In this document: positions 35,961 to 43,643 of the stretch, piece after piece
How the letters are laid out: each line of letters begins with the position of its first letter
Numbering within the stretch: the stretch's first letter is position 1
Source: Gammaproteobacteria bacterium
GTDB lineage: Bacteria; Pseudomonadota; Gammaproteobacteria; Steroidobacterales; Rariloculaceae
DNA: 64,000 bases
Direction: 5' to 3'
NCBI GenBank assembly: GCA_017577365.1
Contig: PKRJ01000001.1
Span: 62,001 to 126,000, forward strand
Program-made: the position numbers and the translations under genes
The notes under the pieces: generated by a model
Databases searched by the model: none
Told to the model about the DNA's origin: nothing
Seen by the model: the letters and a program-made list of their open reading frames with translations, nothing else

Positions 35961-37325
35961 ATGCGCCTGTTCTGGAAGCTGTTCGCCGCGTTCGGCATCA
36001 CGATGGCCGCGACCCTCGTGGCCACCGTGTTCGTGAGCTTCAGGCTCGCGGGACAGGCATTCGAGCAGATCGACTTCGAGGGCCGCGAGCGCATCATTCA
36101 GGAAGTGGCCGCGGCGCTCGATTCCGGCGGCGAGCACCGCTTGCGGCGCTGGCTGCTGCGCAATCCGCGGCCGGCGCCGGGCATCACGCTCCTCGTGCTC
36201 GACGAGAACGGCAACGAGCTGCTCGGCCGCACGCCGCCGCCGAACGTCCGCAAGCTGCTCGAGAAGCAGCCGTTCCAAGGCTCGCCGCGGCCGTGGAACG
36301 TCCGGCCGCAGCAGCTGACGACGGAAATCTTCGGGCCCGACGGCAGAGGGTACCGGCTCGTCTTCGCGCGCGCACCGATCACGCTGCTCGGCGTGCTGCT
36401 CTGGCCGGGCACGCAAGTCGCCGTGCTGACGATCGCGATCATCGCGTCGGCGATCATGTCCGCGCTGCTCGCGCGCTATCTCTCCGTGCCGATCATCCGA
36501 ATACAAAGGGCCGCGCGCGCGCTCGCGGCCGGCAATCTCGATACGCGCGTCGGCCCGCCGTTCAACCAGCGGCGCGACGAGGCGGGACGCCTCGCACGCG
36601 ACTTCGACGCCATGGCCGAGAAGCTGCAGTGGCTCGTGATGAACAAAGAAGCGTTGCTACGCGACGTCTCGCACGAGTTCCGCTCGCCGCTCGCGCGGAT
36701 CTCCGTCGCGCTCGCGCTCGCTCAGCGGCGCGCCGGTGAAGCGGCGCAGGCCGACCTCGCGCGCATCGAGCGTGAAACGGAGCGCCTCAACGAGCTCGTC
36801 GGCCAGGTCATGACGCTGACCCGGCTGCGCACCGAGACCGAGCCGAAGCGAGTGCCCGTGGAGCTGGGCGATATCGTCGCGGAGATCGTCGACGACGCCC
36901 GCTTCGAGCACCCCGATGCCGACATTCGCTTCGAGGCCGCGGCCGTCCCCGCGGTGCTCGGCGATCCGGCCGGTTTGAAGAGCGCGATCGAGAACGTCGT
37001 GCGGAACGCCGTCGCGCATGGCGGGCTCGACAAGCCGGTCGAGGTCCGGCTCGACGGCAACACGAAGGAAGTGCGCATCACGGTCCGCGATCACGGACCG
37101 GGCGTCCCGCAAGGGGACACCGAAAAGATCTTCGAGCCGTTCTATCGCGTCGACCCGAGCCGCGACCACCGGACGAACGGTCAAGGCATCGGTCTCGCGA
37201 TCACCGCGCGCGTCATGGAGCTGCACGGCGGCAAGGCGACGGCGCGGAACTGCCCGGACGGCGGCCTCGAGGTCGAGCTGGTCGTGCCGGTGACGCCGCC
37301 TGCGCGGACCGAACGCGACGTCTAA
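35961..37325 (+). CDS. sensor histidine kinase (CpxA-like)
   Basis: A 454-residue inner-membrane kinase pairing with the upstream regulator. The first transmembrane helix is at residues 8-30, a periplasmic loop of about 110 residues follows, and the second helix lies near 140-175 (GVLLWPGTQVAVLTIAIIASAIMSALL, shortened here in reading). A HAMP domain leads to the H-box DVSHEFRSPLARI with H238, and the ATPase domain has N box (IENVVRNAVAHG), D/G1 (VRDHGPGVP), F box (FEPFYRVD) and G2 (GQGIGLAI). The periplasmic loop is shorter than many sensors but similar in size to CpxA. It is followed by inverted-repeat element copy 2. Confidence 0.92.
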   Translation: MRLFWKLFAAFGITMAATLVATVFVSFRLAGQAFEQIDFEGRERIIQEVAAALDSGGEHRLRRWLLRNPRPAPGITLLVLDENGNELLGRTPPPNVRKLLEKQPFQGSPRPWNVRPQQLTTEIFGPDGRGYRLVFARAPITLLGVLLWPGTQVAVLTIAIIASAIMSALLARYLSVPIIRIQRAARALAAGNLDTRVGPPFNQRRDEAGRLARDFDAMAEKLQWLVMNKEALLRDVSHEFRSPLARISVALALAQRRAGEAAQADLARIERETERLNELVGQVMTLTRLRTETEPKRVPVELGDIVAEIVDDARFEHPDADIRFEAAAVPAVLGDPAGLKSAIENVVRNAVAHGGLDKPVEVRLDGNTKEVRITVRDHGPGVPQGDTEKIFEPFYRVDPSRDHRTNGQGIGLAITARVMELHGGKATARNCPDGGLEVELVVPVTPPARTERDV

Positions 37326-37346
37326 GAAAAAACCTCTTCGATCGGG

Positions 37347-37477
37347 GTCGGGCGAGACGCTACCCGCATAGGTGCCCTCGCGGGACACGCGAAAAGCATC
37401 CATGCCGCTCGGTCGCGGCCATCCCTGGCCGCTCACGGTCCCGCGAGGGCACCTATGCGGGTACCGCCTCGCCCGAC
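37347..37477. repeat. nested inverted-repeat element, copy 2
   Basis: Outer arms of 40 bases (37347-37386 and 37438-37477) match with two mismatches. The inner part contains a GCGGCCA-tccc-TGGCCGC hairpin and, on the minus strand, the core words CAGGGATGGCCG and GAGCGGCATGGATGCT shared with copy 1 at 23838. It lies between the convergent histidine-kinase and glnK genes. Confidence 0.87.
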
Positions 37478-37504
37478 GCGGCTTCGGATACGCTCGAGCT
37501 CCGT

Positions 37505-37843
37505 TCAGATCGCCTGATCGCCCGTCTCGCCGGTGCGGATGCGGTAGACCTGCTCGAGCTGCGTGACGAAGATCTTGCCGTCGCCGACCTTGCCGGTCTT
37601 CGCCGACTCGATGATCGCCTCGATGACCCGCTCGGCGAGCTCGTCGGCCACCGCGACCTCGATCTTCACCTTCGGCAGGAAATCCACGACGTACTCCGCG
37701 CCTCGGTACAGCTCCGTATGGCCGCGCTGGCGCCCGAAACCTTTCACCTCGGTGACCGTCATACCCTGGATGCCGACCTCGGCGAGCGCATTGCGGACAT
37801 CGTCCAGTCGAAACGGCTTGATGACGGCGGTAATCAGCTTCAT
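37505..37843 (-). CDS. glnK: nitrogen regulatory protein P-II
   Basis: P-II trimers sense 2-oxoglutarate, ATP/ADP and, through uridylylation, glutamine, and control glutamine synthetase and ammonium uptake. The 112-residue protein is full length. The T-loop reads GHTELYRGAEYVVDFLPK with the uridylylation tyrosine Y51; the B-loop is TGKVGDGKIFV and the C-loop LEQVYRIRTGE. It stands alone without amtB or glnA next to it, so GlnB versus GlnK cannot be fixed; glnK is given as the likelier symbol because of K at 3 and the short N-terminus. No sigma-54 promoter was recognised upstream. Confidence 0.93.
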   Translation of the reverse strand: MKLITAVIKPFRLDDVRNALAEVGIQGMTVTEVKGFGRQRGHTELYRGAEYVVDFLPKVKIEVAVADELAERVIEAIIESAKTGKVGDGKIFVTQLEQVYRIRTGETGDQAI

Positions 37844-38035
37844 CGGACGCCTCGCATCGGTTTCTTATGGGATTTTCGGCCTTGAACTGCGCCCCGGGCG
37901 CGGGCTAAGGTGTGTTTCGAGCTTGATAGTGTAGCGGAGTCGAGCCGCAGCTCGCACGGCCGTCCGTGCCGGGTGGCGGGCGGAGCGTAGGCGCCCGGTC
38001 ACCGCACGGATCGCCTTCGCGTAAGGAGGATCACG

Positions 38036-39004
38036 ATGGGCTGGGTCGATAAGCGGATCAAACCGTCCGAGATCACTCCTGAAGAGGTCTTCGTCAGGCG
38101 GCGAGAGATCGTGAAGAGTGCTGTCGCGCTCGGCCTGATCCCCGGTCTGGCGTCGGAGAGCTTCGCCGCGGTGCTGCCGGCCGAGGGCGACCGCCTGGAG
38201 AATGTTTCCCGGTGGCCGGGCTCGCTCGACGAGGAGCCGAACTCGTTCGAGGACGTCTCCACCTTCAACAACTTCTACGAGTTCGGCACGCGCAAGGAGG
38301 ACCCGTCGCGCTACGCGCATCGGATGAAGACCGATCCGTGGTCGGTCAAGGTCACCGGCGAGTGCAGCAAGCCCGGCACGTACACGCTCGAGGACATCCT
38401 GAAGCCGCACGCGCTCGAGGAGCGGGTCTATCGCTTCCGCTGCGTCGAGGCGTGGTCGATGATCGTGCCGTGGGTCGGCTTTCCGCTCGGAGATCTGCTC
38501 AAGCGATTCGAGCCGACCTCCAACGCGAAATACGTGCAGTTCTTCTCGTTGGCCGATCCGCAGCAGATGCCGGGCATCCGCTACCCCGTGCTGAAATGGC
38601 CGTACCGCGAGGGGCTTCGGATGGACGAGGCGATGCATCCTCTGACGCTGCTCACGGTCGGCATGTACGGCCGCGTGCTGCCGAACCAGAACGGCGCGCC
38701 GCTTCGGCTGATCGTGCCGTGGAAGTATGGATTCAAGAGCATCAAGTCGATCGTGCGAATCCACTTCACCGAGACGCAGCCCGAGACCTCGTGGAACATG
38801 GCGGCGCCGCACGAATACGGCTTCTACTCGAACGTCAATCCGAATGTCGATCATCCGCGCTGGAGCCAGGCCACGGAGCGGCGCATCGGCGGGAGCGGCT
38901 TGTCCGCGCTGCTGTCGCCGCGGCAACCGACGTTGATGTTCAACGGCTACGCCGAGGAAGTCGCGTCGCTGTATACGGGGCTCGATCTCAGGAAGTACTA
39001 CTGA
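38036..39004 (+). CDS. msrP: protein-methionine-sulfoxide reductase catalytic subunit MsrP
   Basis: A periplasmic molybdopterin enzyme repairing oxidised methionines in exported proteins. The 322-residue protein has an N-terminal export signal (VFVRRREIVKSAVALGLIPG, Tat-like with RRR and a modest hydrophobic core). The molybdenum ligand is C136 in RCVEAWSM, and conserved segments STFNNFYEFGTRKEDP and IVPWKYGFKSIKSIVRI match YedY/MsrP. GGAGG lies directly before the ATG. It is followed by the haem-binding partner msrQ, and together they draw electrons from the quinone pool. Confidence 0.96.
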   Translation: MGWVDKRIKPSEITPEEVFVRRREIVKSAVALGLIPGLASESFAAVLPAEGDRLENVSRWPGSLDEEPNSFEDVSTFNNFYEFGTRKEDPSRYAHRMKTDPWSVKVTGECSKPGTYTLEDILKPHALEERVYRFRCVEAWSMIVPWVGFPLGDLLKRFEPTSNAKYVQFFSLADPQQMPGIRYPVLKWPYREGLRMDEAMHPLTLLTVGMYGRVLPNQNGAPLRLIVPWKYGFKSIKSIVRIHFTETQPETSWNMAAPHEYGFYSNVNPNVDHPRWSQATERRIGGSGLSALLSPRQPTLMFNGYAEEVASLYTGLDLRKYY

Positions 39005-39095
39005 GCGCCTCATGCACGCGATGCGTCCGCCGAACCGCACGGCATGCGGCTGCACGGTCGCGTAGCGTGCTCGAGCGCTCCAACCGCTGAACCCG

Positions 39096-39785
39096 ATGCC
39101 TTCTCGCGCGCCTCACGATGCTCCCGGCCGACGGACGCCGGGCTCCGCGCGCGTCCGGCTCGATCGGGTCAAGGTCGTGAAGATCCTGATCTGGATAGCG
39201 TGCCTCGCGCCGCTCGGGATCGTCGTCGGAAAGATCATCGGCATCATCGACTTCGGCCCGCATCCCGTGCAGGAAGTGCTGCACTCGATGGGGAAGACCG
39301 GGCTGAACCTGCTGCTGATCACGCTCGCGATCACGCCGCTCCGGAAGATCACGAAGCAGAACTGGCTGATCCGGCTCAGGCGCCTGCTGGGATTGTTTGC
39401 CTTCTTCTACGTGGTGCTGCACCTGCTCGCGTACGCGGCGCTCGATCTCCGCTTCGATTTCGCGACGCTCGGCACCGATATCGCCGAGCGGCCGTACATC
39501 ACGATCGGGACGCTCGCGATCCTGCTGCTGATCCCGCTCGCCGTGACGTCGACGCGCGGCTGGCAGCGACGGCTCGGCCGGAATTGGACGCGTCTGCACA
39601 AGCTCGTCTACGTGAGCGCGGTTCTCGGCGTGATCCACTTCTGGTGGCAGGTGAAAGCCGACATTCGCGAGCCGCTGCTCTATGCGCTGATCCTCGGCGC
39701 GCTGCTCGGTTTCCGAGCCGCCGACGCCTGGCGGCGCAGGCGCCGGCGCACGAGCGTTGCGGCCGCGGCCGCCGCAAGCCGTTAG
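39096..39785 (+). CDS. msrQ: haem-binding membrane subunit MsrQ
   Basis: Six-helix inner-membrane b-type cytochrome that feeds electrons from quinones to MsrP. The 229-residue frame starts at ATG 39096; the first 25 residues are unlike the family, so a later GTG (39177, before KILIWIACLAPLGIV) is a possible start. Histidines typical of haem ligation occur in LHSMGKTGL, VVLHLLAY and RLHKLVYVSAVLGVIHFWWQ. The C-terminus is an arginine run plus an alanine stretch. It lies 91 bases after msrP. Confidence 0.93.
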   Translation: MPSRAPHDAPGRRTPGSARVRLDRVKVVKILIWIACLAPLGIVVGKIIGIIDFGPHPVQEVLHSMGKTGLNLLLITLAITPLRKITKQNWLIRLRRLLGLFAFFYVVLHLLAYAALDLRFDFATLGTDIAERPYITIGTLAILLLIPLAVTSTRGWQRRLGRNWTRLHKLVYVSAVLGVIHFWWQVKADIREPLLYALILGALLGFRAADAWRRRRRRTSVAAAAAASR

Positions 39786-39811
39786 CCGGCGCGGCTCCGC
39801 CGCGTGAGTCG

Positions 39812-40414
39812 CTAGTAGACGCGGTATCCGGCGTGACGCCGGCGGCTGATCGTGTCGATGACCCACCAACCGAACCCGCCGCCCGCGACGAACGCGACGA
39901 CGAGGGCCGCGAGCACCCACTCGAGCGGCAGCAAGAAACCGTCGGCGCCGAAGCGCTCGATGAGCTCGGCGTGCTCCTTCTCGAGCCGTCCGAGCTCGTC
40001 GCGCAGCGTGCGCGCGGACTCGGCGGCCTCGGCTTCGGCCGCGCGCAAGCGCTCGGCCTCGGCCACTGCCCGACGCTCCGTCTCGAGAGCGCCCGCGAGC
40101 TGCTCACGCAGCGATTCGACCTCGCGCTCGAGCGTGTCGAGGCGGTAGCGCGCGGGCGGCTCGCTGACGATGAACGCCGCCTTGACCCAACCCTCGTCGC
40201 CGCTCGGCGTGCGGACCCGGGCATAGAGCGCGGAACGCTCGAGCACCTCGAGACGGGTGCCGCTCGGGAGATTCATGAGGGGTCGGTCGCTCGTATCCGA
40301 CGCGGCATGCAGCCCGAGCTGAAGCATGTCGGTGACGTAGGCGACCTCGCCCCGGACCGGATCGATCCAGCCGAGCACGAGCAAGAGCAGCGCGATGGAA
40401 AGTGAGCTTCGCAT
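39812..40414 (-). CDS. YgiM-type SH3 domain membrane protein
   Basis: A 200-residue protein with a signal peptide (SLSIALLLLVLGWIDPVRG), a bacterial SH3 domain (VAYVTDMLQLGLHAASD, then LPSGTRLEVLERSALYARVRTPSGDEGWV), an 80-residue coiled coil (residues 90-155) and one C-terminal transmembrane helix (VLAALVVAFVAGGGFGWWVI). This order is that of the TIGR04211 family (E. coli YgiM), whose function is unknown. It is convergent with msrQ, 26 bases apart. Confidence 0.9.
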   Translation of the reverse strand: MRSSLSIALLLLVLGWIDPVRGEVAYVTDMLQLGLHAASDTSDRPLMNLPSGTRLEVLERSALYARVRTPSGDEGWVKAAFIVSEPPARYRLDTLEREVESLREQLAGALETERRAVAEAERLRAAEAEAAESARTLRDELGRLEKEHAELIERFGADGFLLPLEWVLAALVVAFVAGGGFGWWVIDTISRRRHAGYRVY

Positions 40415-40506
40415 GCCCGCAACCGAGTATGGCGGGCGTGCGATTATCGGTCGCCGCGAAGGGCTCGAGCCGTGAACCAGCGCACGCGGCGCGGAGCTTA
40501 TGCTCC

Positions 40507-40869
40507 TCAGCGTCCGGAGACCAGGCGTTGCTGAGGCTCGTCGTTGCGCACGACCTTGAGCGGCTCGGAGCGATCGGCGTTACGCAGGATCTCGGCGTAA
40601 AGCTCGACGATCGTCTCGGCGTGCGACGACGCCTCCGCGAACGACATCTTGCGCACGGTGGCGTTCAAGCTACCGTCCTTGCCCATCGGCGGACACCGAT
40701 GGAGCGCGACGTGAAGCGCTTCGAAGCGGCTTCGGAGCGGCTCGGGCAGATCGGGGATGACGACGTCTTCGAGGTGACGGCCGTATGCCGAGCCGAGGCG
40801 TTGCTTGATCGGGCCGTCTCCGACCAGCTCCCGTACCGCGGCTTCGAATCGCTTTGCCAGATGGAGCAT
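40507..40869 (-). CDS. conserved hypothetical protein
   Basis: A 120-residue soluble, mostly helical protein beginning MLHLAKRFEAAVRELVGDGPIKQRL and containing VIPDLPEPLRSRFEALHVAL and MSFAEASSHAETIVELYAEIL. The latter half resembles small proteins of marine gammaproteobacteria annotated as hypothetical. No signal, membrane or catalytic motif is seen. Start and stop are clean, and no competing frame has comparable codon bias. It lies between the SH3 gene and the sigma-54 activator on the same strand. Confidence 0.75.
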   Translation of the reverse strand: MLHLAKRFEAAVRELVGDGPIKQRLGSAYGRHLEDVVIPDLPEPLRSRFEALHVALHRCPPMGKDGSLNATVRKMSFAEASSHAETIVELYAEILRNADRSEPLKVVRNDEPQQRLVSGR

Positions 40870-41034
40870 CTAATGCGCCCTAGGGGCCCGCACGGCCCCG
40901 TGTTGAATCGACACTGCGGATAGACCGAGGTGCTTGCCGGCCGCAGCGCTTGCCTGCGTCCCCCCGCCGCGGATAGCCGCCCCCCAAGTGGGCGTGGTAT
41001 AGCAGATTATGGAAACGAACGGCAAGGGCGTGCG

Positions 41035-42861
41035 TCACGCCGCGCTGGACCGCTCCTGGACGGCGCTCGGACGGGCGATGCCGAATTTGCGCATGCGATC
41101 GGTGAACGTGCTCGGCTTCAAGCCCAGCAGCTTCGCGGCGCCGTCCGGCCCGGACACCCGCCAGCCGCACTGCTCGAGCGCCCGAAGCATGTTGCGTCGC
41201 TCGAGCTCGCGGATCTCGGCTTCGGTCAATACCCGATCGTCGTCCTCCTGCGAGACCGACTTCGCGACCTGGGTCGCGGTCAGGATATCGGCCATCGCGA
41301 GATCGAGGCGCAGCACCTTACCGCGCGACAGGATCACCGCTCGCTCGATGACGTTTTTCAGCTCGCGAACGTTTCCCGGCCAGTCGTACCGCTTGAGCAG
41401 CGCCGCCTGCTGCTTCGACAGCGTGAGCGGCGGGTGACCGAACTCCTGGCACGTCCGCTCGAGGAAATGGCTCGCGAGCTGCACGACGTCGTCGCCGCGC
41501 TCGCGGAGCGGCGGAACGTCGATCGGGAATACGCTCAAGCGATAGTAGAGGTCCTCGCGGAAGCGTCCCGCGGCGACCTCCTTCTCGAGATCGCGGTTCG
41601 TCGCCGCGATGATCCGGACGTCGACCGTGTGCGTGCGGTCGTCGCCGACGCGCTCGAACTCGCTCTCCTGGAGCACGCGCAAGAGCTTGCCCTGCAGCTC
41701 GATCGGGATCTCGCCGACCTCGTCGAGGAAGATCGTGCCGCCGTCGGCCAGCTGGAAGCGGCCGATGCGGTCGCGGTGCGCGCCGGTGAACGCGCCCTTC
41801 ACGTGCCCGAAAAACTCGCTTTCGAACAGCTCGCGGGGAATCGACGCGCAGTTCACCTTCACCAAAGGACCGTTCGCGCGCGGGCTGCGGGCGTGAATCG
41901 CGTGGGCGACGAGCTCCTTGCCGACTCCGGATTCGCCCTGGATCAGCACGCTGGCGTTCGTCTGCGCGACGGCCTCGAGGCGCGCGAGCATCTTCTTGAG
42001 CGCGGGGCTCTCTCCGACGATGCGCCCGAAATTCATCGAGACCTGCACCTCCTCGCGGAGGTAGTCGCGTTCGCGCTCGAGCTCTTCGCGCAGCCGCGCG
42101 TTCTCCTCGAACGCCGCGCGGAGCTGCCGCTCGGCGCGATTCCGCTCGGTGACGTCCTTCGATGCGACGAGCAACGCCACGACGTTGCCCTGCTCGTCGC
42201 GCTCGGCGCGCGCCGATAGCAGCACCTCGATGATCTCGCCGGACTTCGTGACGAGCGTACGCGGCTCGTTCTCCAGCTCGCCGTGCGCGATGATGGCCTC
42301 GAGCCGCCCGCCCGCGAGCCTTTCCCGCGACTCCTCGGCCATGAAATCCGTGATCGGCCGACCGAGGACTTCCTCGCGCTTGTAACCGAGCTTCGCGAGC
42401 CAGCGGTCGCTGACGTGGATGATGCGGCCCTGGGCGTCGACCGTGTGCAGCATCGCCGGCGTCTGGCGGTAGAGCTCGCGGTAATGCGCCTCGAGCCGCG
42501 CTTGCTGGCGGACCTCGGTGTACACGGCGACGGTCCGGAGGTAGTCGCCCTCCGCACCGCGCTCGACGATCGCGCTCGCGAGCAGGTCGACCCGCTCGCC
42601 GCTCTTCGTCCTCATATCGAAGGGGACGTTGTCGAGTCGTCCGGTGCGCCGGAGCAGCGGCAGATATTCCTCGTTCACGCGCCGCGCGGTCTCGGGGCTG
42701 CCGAGGTCCTGGGGACGCAGCATCCGCAGCTCCTCCCGGGTATACCCGAAGCGGCGCAGCCAGGCGTCGCTCGCGTCCAGGAAATAGCCGTCCTGGTCCA
42801 GCGAGACGGTCAACGCGGGCGCCTTACGGAAAAGCCATTGGTATCGATCTTCGAGTGACAT
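41035..42861 (-). CDS. PAS-domain sigma-54-dependent activator
   Basis: A 608-residue enhancer-binding protein. Two PAS domains occupy roughly residues 8-118 and 130-240 and probably sense a small molecule or redox state. A coiled linker (245-272) leads to the AAA+ domain with Walker A GESGVGKE (309-316), the sigma-54-contacting loop GAFTGA (356-361) and Walker B GGTIFLDE (375-382). The Fis-type helix-turn-helix lies near the end (GPDGAAKLLGLKPSTFTDRM). There is no receiver domain, so the PAS modules are the likely input. It is divergent from the small exported gene at 43057; the shared gap has three palindromes and a -24/-12 promoter, so I infer it controls that gene and itself. Confidence 0.95.
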   Translation of the reverse strand: MSLEDRYQWLFRKAPALTVSLDQDGYFLDASDAWLRRFGYTREELRMLRPQDLGSPETARRVNEEYLPLLRRTGRLDNVPFDMRTKSGERVDLLASAIVERGAEGDYLRTVAVYTEVRQQARLEAHYRELYRQTPAMLHTVDAQGRIIHVSDRWLAKLGYKREEVLGRPITDFMAEESRERLAGGRLEAIIAHGELENEPRTLVTKSGEIIEVLLSARAERDEQGNVVALLVASKDVTERNRAERQLRAAFEENARLREELERERDYLREEVQVSMNFGRIVGESPALKKMLARLEAVAQTNASVLIQGESGVGKELVAHAIHARSPRANGPLVKVNCASIPRELFESEFFGHVKGAFTGAHRDRIGRFQLADGGTIFLDEVGEIPIELQGKLLRVLQESEFERVGDDRTHTVDVRIIAATNRDLEKEVAAGRFREDLYYRLSVFPIDVPPLRERGDDVVQLASHFLERTCQEFGHPPLTLSKQQAALLKRYDWPGNVRELKNVIERAVILSRGKVLRLDLAMADILTATQVAKSVSQEDDDRVLTEAEIRELERRNMLRALEQCGWRVSGPDGAAKLLGLKPSTFTDRMRKFGIARPSAVQERSSAA

Positions 42862-42872
42862 GCGACGATTTT

Positions 42873-42884
42873 ACGGATTTCCGT
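42873..42884. promoter_or_regulatory. palindromic operator 3, ACGGATTTCCGT
   Basis: A variant of the 12-bp palindrome with one asymmetric base, centred about 118 bp upstream of the expected sigma-54 transcription start and 12 bases before the activator's own start codon. It could serve as an enhancer site or for autoregulation. Confidence 0.8.
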
Positions 42885-42895
42885 TAATCGGGTCA

Positions 42896-42907
42896 ACGGA
42901 ATTCCGT
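42896..42907. promoter_or_regulatory. palindromic operator 2, ACGGAATTCCGT
   Basis: A perfect 12-bp palindrome, identical to the neighbour at 42914, centred about 95 bp upstream of the expected sigma-54 start. Confidence 0.88.
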
Positions 42908-42913
42908 GAGTTC

Positions 42914-42925
42914 ACGGAATTCCGT
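42914..42925. promoter_or_regulatory. palindromic operator 1, ACGGAATTCCGT
   Basis: A perfect 12-bp palindrome, 18 bp from operator 2, centred about 77 bp upstream of the expected sigma-54 start. This is the usual distance for an upstream activating sequence. Confidence 0.88.
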
Positions 42926-42970
42926 TACACGCGGATCGGCTAAGTTATTGTTTTACCATTCCCTTGAACT

Positions 42971-42986
42971 TGGCACACAAGGTGCA
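42971..42986 (+). promoter_or_regulatory. sigma-54 (-24/-12) promoter
   Basis: TGGCACACAAGGTGCA matches the consensus TGGCAC-N5-TTGCA with one mismatch; the invariant GG and GC are spaced correctly. Transcription should start near 42997, giving a 5' leader of about 60 bases before the ATG at 43057. Confidence 0.9.
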
Positions 42987-43056
42987 TATACAAGGCCGCG
43001 AGGCGACTCGCAAGATTTGCAAAGTATCGGAGTTTCGTTAGACAAAGGGAAGGCCA

Positions 43057-43335
43057 ATGTTCACCCGGATGCTGACCCCCAGCGCTACTTTAGCGGCTCT
43101 GCTTCTGGGCACGGTCAGTCACAATGCGGCGGCCATGGACGAGATCGTGGTCAACGGAGCCGAGGTTCTCGCGCTGCTCGACGTGCGGGAGCAGGTGTTT
43201 CGCTCGGAGATGGAGGAAAACAAGCGCTCCGTCGACGAGTGGATCAAGGCTACGCTGCAGAACGGTGTGAAGCCGACCGGGATTCCGAAGGTGAACGTGG
43301 CTAGCGCCGTTCAAAAGGAGTCCGTACGCGGTTGA
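43057..43335 (+). CDS. small exported protein with TonB-box-like N-terminus
   Basis: A 92-residue protein behind a good AAGGGAAGG ribosome site. A Sec signal (MLTPSATLAALLLGTVSHNAAA) is followed by a mature chain that begins MDEIVVNGAEVL. The DEIVVNG heptad resembles a TonB box; the TonB receptor in this window has EEIVVTG at the same place after its signal. The rest is a charged helix (VREQVFRSEMEENKRSVDEWIKATLQ) and a flexible tail (GVKPTGIPKVNVASAVQKE). There are no cysteines. No family is recognised. It is transcribed from the sigma-54 promoter and followed within 10 bases by the first of three C-rich-loop hairpins, so the mRNA carries both a message and structured RNA. Confidence 0.83.
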   Translation: MFTRMLTPSATLAALLLGTVSHNAAAMDEIVVNGAEVLALLDVREQVFRSEMEENKRSVDEWIKATLQNGVKPTGIPKVNVASAVQKESVRG

Positions 43336-43344
43336 TGGTGTGAG

Positions 43345-43377
43345 GACGGCCGTCATTCCTCCCCCATGACGGCCGTC
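43345..43377 (+). ncRNA. C-rich-loop hairpin 1
   Basis: An 11-bp perfect stem (43345-43355 with 43367-43377) closes the 11-nt loop TTCCTCCCCCA. It starts ten bases after the small-gene stop codon. Confidence 0.85.
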
Positions 43378-43383
43378 ACGAGG

Positions 43384-43414
43384 ACGGTCGCCATTCCTCC
43401 CCCGTGGCGACCGT
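43384..43414 (+). ncRNA. C-rich-loop hairpin 2
   Basis: A 10-bp perfect stem (43384-43393 with 43405-43414) closes the 11-nt loop TTCCTCCCCCG. Its stem sequence differs from hairpin 1 (ACGGTCGCCA versus GACGGCCGTCA), while the loop is nearly identical. Confidence 0.85.
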
Positions 43415-43442
43415 GAGGCCAAGCCGGAAGGCCTATTGATAA

Positions 43443-43534
43443 GGGGGCCGGGTTATCCCGGCATCGAACTCAACAAGGAGCTCGCTCTGCAACGGAGCGG
43501 ACATGGAAGTTCGGACCTGGCCCCCGTTTTTTTT
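43443..43534 (+). terminator. structured terminal module A
   Basis: The left arm GGGGGCCGGG (43443-43452) can pair with CCTGGCCCCC (43516-43525) to make a terminator stem followed by G and eight T. The same left arm can instead form a local hairpin, GCCGGG-ttat-CCCGGC (43447-43462). The enclosed region holds another hairpin around CTGCAACGGAG. Module B at 43644 is homologous. Confidence 0.8.
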
Positions 43535-43586
43535 CGCACACCGACGCGTGCGGCGCATGCAGGATCCGCGTCTCGAGCGGAGTCGA

Positions 43587-43619
43587 GGCAACCACCAGCC
43601 CTCCCCCATGGTGGTTGCC
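43587..43619 (+). ncRNA. C-rich-loop hairpin 3
   Basis: An 11-bp perfect stem (43587-43597 with 43609-43619) closes the 11-nt loop GCCCTCCCCCA. It lies downstream of module A's T tract and directly before module B, so hairpin plus module has been duplicated. Confidence 0.85.
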
Positions 43620-43643
43620 GGGCCTGGCCGGGAGGCCAGTTGA

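Noticed and set aside
37844..38035. Sigma-54 promoter for the P-II gene
   Set aside because: No GG-N10-GC pattern with acceptable flanks was found on the minus strand in this gap.
43345..43619. C-rich hairpins as CRISPR repeats
   Set aside because: The conserved part is the loop and not the whole unit; stems differ and spacing is irregular.
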